From contig NZ_NPJZ01000001.1 of NCBI RefSeq assembly GCF_002245895.1, positions 3,012,501 through 3,076,500 of the forward strand: a stretch of 64,000 nucleotides of DNA, given 5' to 3'. The stretch's first letter is position 1. Each line of letters starts with the position of its first letter. The stretch comes from Rhodococcus sp. OK302 (GTDB lineage: Bacteria > Actinomycetota > Actinomycetes > Mycobacteriales > Mycobacteriaceae). The notes under the pieces were generated by a model. It saw only the letters and a program-made list of their open reading frames with translations. It was not told the DNA's origin and did no database searches. Position numbers and translations under genes: made by a program. This document shows, in pieces, positions 51,417 through 59,531 of this stretch.

Positions 51417-53975
51417 TTATGTGCGGATTCCCGCGGTCTGTGACGCCAGGGCGCGCTCGACGGCCTCGCCGGCAGCAACTGCGTACGGGGCCCGCAGGAT
51501 GTCCTCATGGGATCCGAGGATGTCTTCGAAGGTGACACGGCCTGTGGCGACAGCCGACCAGTCAGCGGCGCTCTGACGGTTGTCCTCACCGCGGATGACG
51601 GTTACCGCACCGCGGTACGGGCACGGGACGTAGTTTCGAAGCGAGGCGAGTCCGCGGTGATAGAAGAGGTACCACTGCATCGAGGTGTCGAACTGCATGA
51701 CTCCGGCAAACTGGTATCGGAACCAAATTCCCAGGACTGATTTCCGCGACGTGCGTGCTCGCGCATTGAGAACGGGTTCGGGGCTCGTTGTCTCGGGGCC
51801 TTCTTCTTCGCGCACAGCGTCAGGGTTCGGCGCAATCATGTTCTCGCGCAGGTGGGTGTCCAGAATGACAACGTGCTCGACGGTCTCGCCTTCGTCGTGG
51901 AGGCGACTGGCGATTTCCAGGGCAACGAAACCGCCGTGCGAGTAGCCGCCGAGGACATAGGGTCCGTGCTGCTGGACCTTCCTGATCTCACGGATATACC
52001 GATCAGCCATCTTCGAGATAGTTCGATCGGGGAGGCCGCGCGATTCCATTCCATGCGCTTGCAGGGCGTACACCGGTCGGTTTCCGGACATTGCCTGCGT
52101 CATTGCGAGGAAGCTCAGTGCCGGCGCTCCGGCACCGGTGATCAGGAAGAGCGGGGTTCGCGAACCTTCGGTGGTGAGAGGAACCAAGTCGGAAGCCCGA
52201 CCTTCGTCACGTTTCCTGTTGCAGAGCATGGCGTCGACGAGCGCAGCCAGTTCTCGAATGGTTGTGGCCGTGGCAAATTGGGCTCCGGTGACGGTGACCA
52301 GGACCGCTGCCCGAACGGCAGTCAGCATCTCGGCGGCAGCCAGTGAATCGCCGCCGAGCGCGAAGAAATCGTCGTCGCGGTCCAAGCTTTCGAGGCCGAT
52401 GATCTTGGACCAGATGATGGCAATGCGAAATTCGGTGATGGTTTCCAGCGTCGGTCCGGCCGTCGTGGTGGTGACGGGTGCCGGCGCGGGAAGTGCGGCG
52501 CGGTCGATCTTTCCGCGTTCGGTGCGAGGGATAGAAGTCAGCATGATGATGTGGCGGGGCACCATCCAGCCCGGCAGCCGTTGGGAAAGTTCACGTCGAA
52601 CTTCGGCGGGGGACAAGGTAATTCGATTCGGATTGCTGACGACGTAGGCGCACAGAACCGGGTCGTCGTTCTCGGTTTGCACAATGACGGCAACGTCCAC
52701 GACGCCGGAGATCGCGCGGAGTGAGGCGTCGACTTCGGTGGGTTCGACGAGATACCCGCGGATCTTCACAGCGTCGTCGAGACGGCCCCTGAGTTGTAGT
52801 TCCCCCTGGGTATCGATGCATCCACGGTCGCCCGTCCGGTAGCGGCTGACACCGTCAGCGAGGGCGGTGAAGCGTTGCGATGTCCGCTCAGGATCGCCGT
52901 GGTAGCCGTCGGCCAAGTCGCTGGAGATGATGTGGATTTCGCCGACCTCGCCGTCGGGGAGTGGGTTGCCATCGAGGTCGACGATCTGGACGTCTTTCCC
53001 GTCGCGAGCACGACCGGCCGGGACGATGCCCGACGGGAATGCCGAACCCGGAGGAAAAGCGTTGTACGCGACCACGCCGGTCTCGGTGGTGGCCATCCAG
53101 TTGACGTAGGTGACACCCGAGAATCCGTGATCGCGGTGTTGTTGGTAGTCACGGCCGTGCGCGGCCTCGCCGTACGTGACGACGACGCGCAGAGCGTTAT
53201 CGGAACTATCGCGCCGATCAGTGGGTTCGGCGGCGGTCCAGGCACGCAGGAAGGAGGGCGCGCAGTGGGCTGTGGTGATTGCGTTCCTGCGGAGCCAGTG
53301 GTCCAGGTTGGATGTGCCGTCGACCCGCGGGTCCCAGCAGTACACGGTGACGCCGTTCATCAGTCCCATGATGAGAGCGGTGATGCCGGCGCCGAAGCTG
53401 ACAGGCAGGAGGTTTCCGATGTGATCGTCCGGACGCAGATCAATTGCAGCGGCGAGTTCGTCGGCCTTGTTGAGACACATCGAGTGGCTGAGCACGACAC
53501 CTTTGGGAGCGCCGCTGGTACCGGAGGTGAACGCGATCATCGCCGGATCGGAACTGAGGGGCTCGAGTGCATTGCCGAACCGGAATTCGGTGGCTGCAGC
53601 TTCCTCGAGAACGGTGTGCAGGGCGACGGCTCCCGAGGTGGCGAGAATGTGTTCGCGTCGGGCGTCGGGTAGTTGCGGATCGATCATGACCAACGGTCGG
53701 CCGGAGATCAGGGTTGCGAGTAGGTAGACGACGGCCTGGGCGGTGGGCTCGAGGTCTACTGCGACGGGGCAGCTTCCGTGTGGGCCTCGAATGTCGAGTT
53801 CACGGGCGATTGCGTCGGCGCGCACTTCGAGATCGGCGAAGGTAATCTGATCGCGTGGGGTGACTATGGCTACGGTGTCGTGCTGCATCGAGGTGACACG
53901 GCGCCACCGGGATTCGATGGTCTCGTCGATGACGGCGTATCTCGTACGCTCGAGTCCCAAATCGACAACGTTCAT
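51417..53975 (-). CDS. A-T-TE enzyme (adenylation-carrier-thioesterase, no condensation domain)
   Basis: 852 residues. Adenylation domain ~1-500: A3 IAFTSGTSGAPKGV (147-160), YRTGDRG (379-385) and A10 Lys K489 in RTERGKIDRAAL. Carrier domain with phosphopantetheine Ser S544 in FFALGGDSLAAAE. C-terminal type I thioesterase with nucleophile S679 in GGYSHGGF. There is no condensation domain. In the A4 core, SFGAG has Gly195 where amino-acid-activating domains have the Asp that binds the alpha-amino group, so the substrate is probably a keto, hydroxy or aryl acid. The A-T-TE layout recalls furanone and quinone synthetases (RalA, AtrA). Product unknown; divergent from a lipocalin gene. Confidence 0.85.
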   Translation of the reverse strand: MNVVDLGLERTRYAVIDETIESRWRRVTSMQHDTVAIVTPRDQITFADLEVRADAIARELDIRGPHGSCPVAVDLEPTAQAVVYLLATLISGRPLVMIDPQLPDARREHILATSGAVALHTVLEEAAATEFRFGNALEPLSSDPAMIAFTSGTSGAPKGVVLSHSMCLNKADELAAAIDLRPDDHIGNLLPVSFGAGITALIMGLMNGVTVYCWDPRVDGTSNLDHWLRRNAITTAHCAPSFLRAWTAAEPTDRRDSSDNALRVVVTYGEAAHGRDYQQHRDHGFSGVTYVNWMATTETGVVAYNAFPPGSAFPSGIVPAGRARDGKDVQIVDLDGNPLPDGEVGEIHIISSDLADGYHGDPERTSQRFTALADGVSRYRTGDRGCIDTQGELQLRGRLDDAVKIRGYLVEPTEVDASLRAISGVVDVAVIVQTENDDPVLCAYVVSNPNRITLSPAEVRRELSQRLPGWMVPRHIIMLTSIPRTERGKIDRAALPAPAPVTTTTAGPTLETITEFRIAIIWSKIIGLESLDRDDDFFALGGDSLAAAEMLTAVRAAVLVTVTGAQFATATTIRELAALVDAMLCNRKRDEGRASDLVPLTTEGSRTPLFLITGAGAPALSFLAMTQAMSGNRPVYALQAHGMESRGLPDRTISKMADRYIREIRKVQQHGPYVLGGYSHGGFVALEIASRLHDEGETVEHVVILDTHLRENMIAPNPDAVREEEGPETTSPEPVLNARARTSRKSVLGIWFRYQFAGVMQFDTSMQWYLFYHRGLASLRNYVPCPYRGAVTVIRGEDNRQSAADWSAVATGRVTFEDILGSHEDILRAPYAVAAGEAVERALASQTAGIRT

Positions 53976-54026
53976 GTCTGAAGCTCCGTTCCAGCTATCA
54001 GTTACCGTAGAGCAAATACTACAGAA

Positions 54027-54054
54027 GGTTTGCTACAAAGGTCTATAACAAACC
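54027..54054. promoter_or_regulatory. Inverted repeat in the A-T-TE/lipocalin divergent region
   Basis: GGTTTGCTA (54027-54035) and TAACAAACC (54046-54054), one mismatch, 10-bp spacer, in the AT-rich gap 52 bp upstream of the A-T-TE start. Candidate operator for the leftward gene; regulator unknown. Confidence 0.4.
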
Positions 54055-54076
54055 AAAAGTAGTTTTCCATACCGGC

Positions 54077-54104
54077 CCATCCGTGCGGTAGTCCGCTCCG
54101 AATG
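54077..54104 (+). promoter_or_regulatory. SigK-type ECF promoter of the lipocalin gene
   Basis: CCATCC (54077-54082), 16-bp spacer, CGAATG (54099-54104), identical in elements and spacing to the site at 40150. Both spacers end in CTC just before CGAAT. Start near 54111, giving a ~57-nt leader that includes AGGAG before ATG 54168. Confidence 0.65.
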
Positions 54105-54167
54105 CCCTGTAGGAAGTCGAGCTGGAGCAGTGCTCGGCCAGAGCTGTGTGGTGAACAGGAGTGGGAC

Positions 54168-54770
54168 ATGAAACTGTCGGGGCGAAGTGTAATCATGCTG
54201 TTCGGAGCGTGTGCGTCTCTGGCGCTGCTGCCCGGTACGGCGCGGGCGGTGCCGATCTGGGAGCCGCTACAACCGGTGCAATCGCTGGACGTGGAGCGTT
54301 ACGTGGGCGATTGGTACCAATTGGCTGCTGTGCCGCAGCCGTTCAACCTGATGTGCGCAAAAGATACGCAGGCTCGATACGAGGTGCTTGATGCGTCGAA
54401 TGTGAGCGTTCGGAACACATGTACAACGTGGGCCGGGCAGCAGAGCGGCATCGCCGGTAATGCTCGAGTTATCGATTTGGTAACGAATGCCCAGTTGCAT
54501 GTGAGCTTTCCGAGCGTTCCCACACAAGACGGTCTGGACGGGCCACCCAATTACATCGTCACCTACATAGCCGACGACTATTCCTGGGCACTCGTGGGCG
54601 ATCCGCTTCGACTTTCGGGTTTCGTGCTTTCACGGTCACCGGTCGTCGATGCTGCACGATGGAATGAGATCCGCCGAGTGGCCGAGACTCACGGATACAA
54701 CGCCTGCACCATCCTGACGTCGCCGACTACGGAGGGGATGAAGGATATTCGACCGCTCTGTGTCCAATAG
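54168..54770 (+). CDS. Secreted lipocalin family protein
   Basis: 200 residues. Signal peptide (SVIMLFGACASLALLPGTA, cleavage likely after ARA) and the lipocalin signature VERYVGDWYQLAAVP (GxW). Three later Cys (LMCAKD, RNTCTTW, NACTI) plus a C-terminal LCVQ could form two disulfides. Bacterial lipocalins bind fatty acids or other hydrophobic ligands. RBS AGGAG at 54157-54161. A SigK-type promoter lies upstream, matching that of the lipid-modification operon. Confidence 0.87.
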   Translation: MKLSGRSVIMLFGACASLALLPGTARAVPIWEPLQPVQSLDVERYVGDWYQLAAVPQPFNLMCAKDTQARYEVLDASNVSVRNTCTTWAGQQSGIAGNARVIDLVTNAQLHVSFPSVPTQDGLDGPPNYIVTYIADDYSWALVGDPLRLSGFVLSRSPVVDAARWNEIRRVAETHGYNACTILTSPTTEGMKDIRPLCVQ

Positions 54771-54773
54771 GTT

Positions 54774-54801
54774 GGCCCACTCTGCTCCCGATAGAGTGGC
54801 C
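54774..54801 (+). terminator. Hairpin between lipocalin and cobW genes
   Basis: GGCCCACTCT (54774-54783) pairs with AGAGTGGCC (54793-54801) with one bulged base and a 9-nt loop. No T tract follows, so it may only partly terminate or may affect translation of cobW, whose GTG lies 3 bp downstream. Confidence 0.4.
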
Positions 54802-54803
54802 TC

Positions 54804-55835
54804 GTGAAGAAACAGATTCCCGTGATCGTGGTCGCCGGATTTCTGGGCTCGGGCAAGACGACACTGCTCAATCACCTGCTCCGCAACAACAACGGCGTCC
54901 GCATCGGTGTGATCGTCAACGATTTCGGGGCAGTCAACATCGATTCGATGATGGTTGCCGGTCAGGTCGACTCGATGGTCTCCCTCAGCAACGGGTGCAT
55001 GTGCTGCGCCGTCGACGTCTCCGATATGGACGAGATGCTCGACAAGTTGGCGCACCGCCAGTCCGAGATCGATGTCATCGTCATCGAAGCCAGCGGACTT
55101 GCCGAGCCGCGCAACATGATTCGACTGGTACTCGGCAGTGAGAATCCTCGTGTTGCCTACGGCGGACTGGTGGTTGTTGTCGACGGGGCAAATTTCCGCT
55201 CGACGCGCCGCGACCATCCGGAACTGGATCAGCACGTCGCCCTGGCGGATTTGTTGGTCGTCAACAAGATCGACTGCATCGGCGACGAGGATCGCACGGA
55301 GTTCACCGCGGTGATTCGTGGTCTTAACCCGAGAGCGCCTATCGCGGAGGCGACGCAGTCGAGGATCGATCCCGGACTGTTGTTCGACGCCGGCGCACCG
55401 TCTGCTCCGCGTCCGGGTGAGCAACTCAGCCTCGAGGAGTTGATGCGGGAGGATCACGACTCCTGCGGGCACGATCACGTGCATACACGATACGAGGCAG
55501 TCGATTTTGTTTCCGCCGCACCGCTCGACGCCAAGGCGGTCACCCGGTTTCTCGAGAATCAACCGGCAGGTGTCTACCGCATCAAGGGATACCTGAACTT
55601 CGAGATTCCTGGGTACACAGGCAAATTCGAGGTTCAGACGGTGGGGGATCATGTGCGGATCACGCCGCTGCGCTGGAAGGCCGGTGAACCCCGAACAACG
55701 CAGTTGGTTGTGATCGGCACCGGTATGGACAGTGCGGCCGTAGACGAGGCCCTACGCGAGTGTGTTCGAGGCGTCGGCGTCGAACCCCACCCGGACGCCA
55801 TGTTGGGATTACATCGCTATACCGTCGGAGCGTGA
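54804..55835 (+). CDS. CobW/COG0523 family GTPase
   Basis: 343 residues, GTG 54804. G3E P-loop GFLGSGKTTLLNHLL, metal-binding NGCMCCAV (CxCC), IEASGLAEPRNM, VVNKIDC, a His-rich linker (CGHDHVHTRYE) and the C-terminal CobW domain (GVYRIKGYLNF). These are metallochaperone GTPases for cobalt, zinc or other metals. The GTGA overlap with bluB suggests a cobalamin-related role. No Zur box was recognised. Confidence 0.88.
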   Translation: MKKQIPVIVVAGFLGSGKTTLLNHLLRNNNGVRIGVIVNDFGAVNIDSMMVAGQVDSMVSLSNGCMCCAVDVSDMDEMLDKLAHRQSEIDVIVIEASGLAEPRNMIRLVLGSENPRVAYGGLVVVVDGANFRSTRRDHPELDQHVALADLLVVNKIDCIGDEDRTEFTAVIRGLNPRAPIAEATQSRIDPGLLFDAGAPSAPRPGEQLSLEELMREDHDSCGHDHVHTRYEAVDFVSAAPLDAKAVTRFLENQPAGVYRIKGYLNFEIPGYTGKFEVQTVGDHVRITPLRWKAGEPRTTQLVVIGTGMDSAAVDEALRECVRGVGVEPHPDAMLGLHRYTVGA

Positions 55836-56461
55836 GTGAATCAGCTGTATCTGTATACGAAGCGATCCGGCGCCGACGTGATGTGCGCGCAGAGTTCTCA
55901 GGCGAGGTAATTCCGGACGACGTCTTGATGCGCATCCTCGACGCGGCTCACCGGGCACCGAGCGTCGGGAACACGCAACCCTGGGATTTTGTCGTCGTCC
56001 GCAAGCCCGAAACGCTCGAGACATTCGCTGCCCATGTGGCGGATGCGCGGGTGAATTTCGCGAAGTCTTTGCCCGAGGACCGGCGCGAAACATTCGATCC
56101 CATCAAGATCGAGGGGATCACGGAAAGCGGCACCGGGATCGTGGTCACCTACGACCCGTCGCGGGGCGGCCCCAATATCCTCGGTCGTCATACCGTCGAC
56201 GACACGGGACTGTTTTCCGCGGTACTCGCGATTCAGAACCTGTGGCTGGCGGCGGTCGCCGAGGACATCGGGATCGGGTGGGTGTCGTTCTACGACGAGG
56301 CCTATCTCACCGAACTGATGAACATTCCCGCGCCGGTGAGGCCGATCGCTTGGCTGTGTATCGGGAAAGTGACCGAGTTCCAACAGGTTCCGGACCTCGA
56401 ACGTTTCGGATGGAAACAGCGCCGGCCATTGGCCGACGCTGTCCATTTCGAAACGTATTGA
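55832..56461 (+). CDS. bluB: 5,6-Dimethylbenzimidazole synthase BluB
   Basis: 209 residues of the nitroreductase fold. RRRRDVRAEF at the start, HRAPSVGNTQPWDFVVV (FMN site), NLWLAAVAEDIGIGWVSFY and ELMNIPAPVRPIAWLCIGKV match BluB, which cleaves FMNH2 with O2 to make the lower ligand of vitamin B12. Translationally coupled to the CobW GTPase. It converges on the helicase gene with a 16 bp gap. A general nitroreductase is the alternative. Confidence 0.87.
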   Translation: MSESAVSVYEAIRRRRDVRAEFSGEVIPDDVLMRILDAAHRAPSVGNTQPWDFVVVRKPETLETFAAHVADARVNFAKSLPEDRRETFDPIKIEGITESGTGIVVTYDPSRGGPNILGRHTVDDTGLFSAVLAIQNLWLAAVAEDIGIGWVSFYDEAYLTELMNIPAPVRPIAWLCIGKVTEFQQVPDLERFGWKQRRPLADAVHFETY

Positions 56462-56477
56462 GTTGTAAGGCGGGCGT

Positions 56478-57857
56478 TTAGCGCGCTGCGGGCCGTGCGC
56501 CACCGGTGCGGGGACGGCCTGCGCCGCCGGTGCGGGCACCACGCGACTGTCCGCCCTGTCCGGAACGTGCCTGTCCGCCCTGTCCGGAACGAGCCTGTCC
56601 GGAGCGTGCCGGGCGCGCTCCGCGGCCGGGGCCCTGCGGCTGAACCGGCGCCTTGGGGGCCGGGGTGACGTGCGGGGCGATGTCGCCGACAAGCGCGATG
56701 ACGTGCTCGGAGTTGGCCGTCGAACGAATCGAGGTCACCTTGATGGAGGCCTTGCGCATGAGGATCGCGAGATCCTTGCGCTGCTCCGGCAGGACGACGG
56801 TGACAACGTCACCGGCACTGCCGGCGCGAGCGGTACGGCCACTGCGGTGCAGGTATGCCTTGTGCTCGGCCGGGGGATCGACGTGGACAACCAGCTGGAC
56901 GTCATCGACGTGAACGCCGCGAGCGGCAACGTCGGTGGCGACGAGGACGCGGGCTTCGCCGGCGGAGAACGCAGCGAGGTTGCGGTCACGAGCAGCCTGC
57001 GACAGGTTGCCGTGCAGGTCGACGGACGGGATACCCGATTCGGTGAGCTGGCGAGCCAGCTTGCGAGCCTGGTGCTTGGTGCGCATGAAGAGGATGCGTC
57101 GGCCGGTGCCGGAAGCGAGCTTCTCGACGAGAGCCTTCTTGGCTTCGACGCCGTCGACGTCGAAAATGTGGTGCGTCATTGCGGCGACGGGGGAGTTGGC
57201 CTCGTCGACGGAGTGCATGACCTCGTTCTTGAGGAAACGCTTGACGAGCTTGTCGACGCCGTTGTCCAGGGTGGCGGAGAACAGCAGGCGCTGACCGTTG
57301 GCCGGGGTGGCGGACAAGATGCGGGTGACGACGGGCAGGAAGCCGAGGTCGGCCATGTGATCGGCCTCGTCGAGGACGGTGATCTCGATGGCGTCGAGGC
57401 TGACGAACTTCTGCTTCATGAGGTCTTCGAGGCGCCCGGGGCAGGCGACGACGATGTCGACGCCGGCCTTGAGTGCCTGGACCTGACGGTGCTGCGAGAC
57501 GCCACCGAAGATGGTGGTGACGCGCAGGTCGTACGCGGAGGCCAGCGGCTCGAGGGCTGCGGTGATCTGGGTTGCGAGCTCGCGGGTCGGCGCGAGGATC
57601 AGTCCGAGCGGGCGACCCGGGCGACGCTTGCCACCGGCGAGGTCGCCGGCGAGGCGCGAGACCATGGGGATGGAGAAGGCAAGCGTCTTACCGCTGCCGG
57701 TCTTTCCGCGGCCCAGGACGTCGCGTCCCGACAGGGTGTCGGGGAGGGTGTCGATCTGGATCGGGAAGGGGGAGGTGATTCCGCCGTCTTCGAGGGCCTT
57801 GACCAAGGGTGCGCGTACACCGAGGGAAGCGAAGGTGGCAGTCGAGGTGTCAGACAA
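56478..57857 (-). CDS. rhlE: DEAD-box RNA helicase (RhlE-like)
   Basis: 459 residues. Q-motif FPIQIDTLP, motif I GKTGSGKT, APTRELATQI, motif II in its DEAD form (VLDEADHMADLG), motif III LFSATLD, and VATDVAARGVHVDDV, HRSGRTARAG. The C-terminal ~55 residues are a basic Gly/Gln/Arg-rich tail with repeats of SGQGGQAR, likely for RNA binding. It unwinds RNA in ribosome assembly or turnover; probably Rv3211-like. The apparent start is TTG 57857. Confidence 0.9.
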   Translation of the reverse strand: MSDTSTATFASLGVRAPLVKALEDGGITSPFPIQIDTLPDTLSGRDVLGRGKTGSGKTLAFSIPMVSRLAGDLAGGKRRPGRPLGLILAPTRELATQITAALEPLASAYDLRVTTIFGGVSQHRQVQALKAGVDIVVACPGRLEDLMKQKFVSLDAIEITVLDEADHMADLGFLPVVTRILSATPANGQRLLFSATLDNGVDKLVKRFLKNEVMHSVDEANSPVAAMTHHIFDVDGVEAKKALVEKLASGTGRRILFMRTKHQARKLARQLTESGIPSVDLHGNLSQAARDRNLAAFSAGEARVLVATDVAARGVHVDDVQLVVHVDPPAEHKAYLHRSGRTARAGSAGDVVTVVLPEQRKDLAILMRKASIKVTSIRSTANSEHVIALVGDIAPHVTPAPKAPVQPQGPGRGARPARSGQARSGQGGQARSGQGGQSRGARTGGAGRPRTGGARPAAR

Positions 57858-58089
57858 GTGTGTTCAGAGCCTTTCGGGGCACTTTGCGTGCCCGGATGTC
57901 GACACGGCAATATCCCGGTCTGACAATCAAGCACAATGGTGGCGGCGCTGCCGGTCGGCAGGCTTCTTCGCCGTAAGAAGTTCGGGTGCGTTAAGCACTC
58001 TGCGCGAACTGAAGTTGCGTTCTTTCGACGCTGGGTGCCCACTTTCGGACACCTAGTAGCGGCAACTCTACCTGCAGATGACCGTCCTC
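57858..58089. other. Intergenic region upstream of rhlE
   Basis: 232 bp between the helicase start and the 3' end of moaE on the same strand, long enough for a promoter and 5' leader. It contains the short inverted pair GGCACTTTGCGTGCC (57880-57894). No gene or strong promoter was recognised. Confidence 0.4.
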
Positions 58090-58503
58090 CTACAACCCGA
58101 CCCACTCGGAAATGCCGCTGGAGAAGTGTTGACGCTTCCAGATCGGGACTTCGGCTTTGATTCGCTCGACCAGTTCGGCGCACGCCGCAAATGCTTCGGC
58201 CCGATGCGGCGCAGCGACGGCAGCGACCAGTGCGAGGTCGCCGATTTCGAGATGCCCGACGCGATGAATTGCAGCGACAGGCAGACCGGTGGAGGCTGAT
58301 ACCTCCTCACAGCAGGTGCGCAGAAATCGTTCGGCGTCGGGATGCGCCTGGTATTCGAGGGCTGAAACTTCTTGCCCGCCATCATGATTGCGGACCGTTC
58401 CGGTAAAGGCGACGACGGCACCGTTTTTCGGCCCGGCAACGGCGGCGTCGACGGTTGCGGCCGAGATGGGGTGCTCGGAGATCTGTGCCAGTAATTCACT
58501 CAT
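58090..58503 (-). CDS. moaE: Molybdopterin synthase large subunit MoaE
   Basis: 137 residues from ATG 58503. GAVVAFTGTVRNHDGG, LEYQAHPDAERFL, IHRVGHLEIGDLALVAAVAA, HRAEAFAACAELVERIKAEV and PIWKRQ are the full MoaE set, including the active-site Lys in PIWK. It transfers sulfur from MoaD to precursor Z. Its start overlaps the moaC-mogA stop by 8 bp. Confidence 0.94.
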   Translation of the reverse strand: MSELLAQISEHPISAATVDAAVAGPKNGAVVAFTGTVRNHDGGQEVSALEYQAHPDAERFLRTCCEEVSASTGLPVAAIHRVGHLEIGDLALVAAVAAPHRAEAFAACAELVERIKAEVPIWKRQHFSSGISEWVGL

Positions 58504-59518
58504 CGTGCATTCCTTCGCCTGCAACCTGCGCGAGCAGGTGATCGATGATGGGTTCGAGGACGGAAAGTCCGTCCTTCACACCGCCCGGTGAACCGGGCAG
58601 ATTGACGATGACAGTGGTGTCTGTTGGGCCGCCTGTGAGTCCTGCCACTCCACGACTGAGGGAAGCGTGAGGGGTCTTTTCGACGCCCTTGTTCCGGATA
58701 GCTTCGGCGATGCCTGGCAGTTCGCGGGTGAGCACCGCGAGGGTGGCTTCGGGGGTTGCGTCGGTGGGGGATGCGCCGGTTCCGCCGGTACTGATGATCA
58801 GGGCGGGGGCACCTGATTTGGCATCCGTGATGCCGGCGGCGATCTCGGCATCTGCGTAGACCAGCGGCCCGCGGACCTCGAAATCGCGATCTCGGAGCCA
58901 CTGCGCGATGGCCGGTCCGGTGGTGTCGGGACGAGTGCCGGCGGCGCCGCCGGTGGAGGCGACCAGCACGACTGCGGACCGGGTGCTGGTGAAGGTGACT
59001 GGTGCAGTGGTTGGTGTAGCGGTTGGTGCAGCGGCTGGGGCCGGTTCGCTCGCACGCGTCCAATGTCCGCGTTTACCACCGTCTTTGGTGAGAAGGCGGA
59101 CCCCGTTCATCGTGGCACCCGGGTCGATTGCCTTGACCATGTCGTGCAAGGTGAGTCCGGCAATCGCCACTGCGGTGAGGGCTTCCATCTCGACGCCGGT
59201 CTGCCCACGAGTCTTAGCCGTTGCCTCGACGGTGATGGAGTTGTCCGTGAACCCGAATTCCACCTTGACGGACGAAAGGGCCAGTTGGTGGCACAGGGGA
59301 ATGAGTTCCGATGTTCTCTTGGCCCCGGAGATTCCGGCGATTCGGGCCGTCGACAGCACGTCGGCCTTGGGCATGCCGTCAGCGCGGACAAGTCGAACCA
59401 CCTCGGGCGTCGTCACCAGCTCGCCGGCAGCGACGGCAATGCGCGTCGTCTCGGCTTTGGCGCTCACGTCGACCATGCGGGCGCGGCCTTCACCGTCGAC
59501 GTGTGTCAGTTCTGTCAT
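58496..59518 (-). CDS. Fused MoaC-MogA molybdenum cofactor biosynthesis protein
   Basis: 340 residues. N-terminal MoaC (cyclic pyranopterin phosphate synthase) ~1-155: MVDVSAKAETTRIAVA, LIPLCHQLALSSVKVEF and MEALTAVAIAGLTLHDM. A ~25-residue Ala/Thr/Pro linker leads to a C-terminal MogA/MoaB adenylyltransferase domain: IISTGGTGASPTDATPEAT, with RGVAGLTGGPTDTTVIVNLPG. ATG 59518 has AGAGG. It lies between moeA (13 bp) and moaE (8-bp overlap) in one operon. Confidence 0.93.
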   Translation of the reverse strand: MTELTHVDGEGRARMVDVSAKAETTRIAVAAGELVTTPEVVRLVRADGMPKADVLSTARIAGISGAKRTSELIPLCHQLALSSVKVEFGFTDNSITVEATAKTRGQTGVEMEALTAVAIAGLTLHDMVKAIDPGATMNGVRLLTKDGGKRGHWTRASEPAPAAAPTATPTTAPVTFTSTRSAVVLVASTGGAAGTRPDTTGPAIAQWLRDRDFEVRGPLVYADAEIAAGITDAKSGAPALIISTGGTGASPTDATPEATLAVLTRELPGIAEAIRNKGVEKTPHASLSRGVAGLTGGPTDTTVIVNLPGSPGGVKDGLSVLEPIIDHLLAQVAGEGMHDE

Positions 59519-59531
59519 CAAATCCTCTTCT

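Noticed and set aside
56670..57923. A 417-codon plus-strand frame across the DEAD helicase
   Set aside because: Gly/Asp/Val-rich antisense translation of the helicase; no recognisable protein features.
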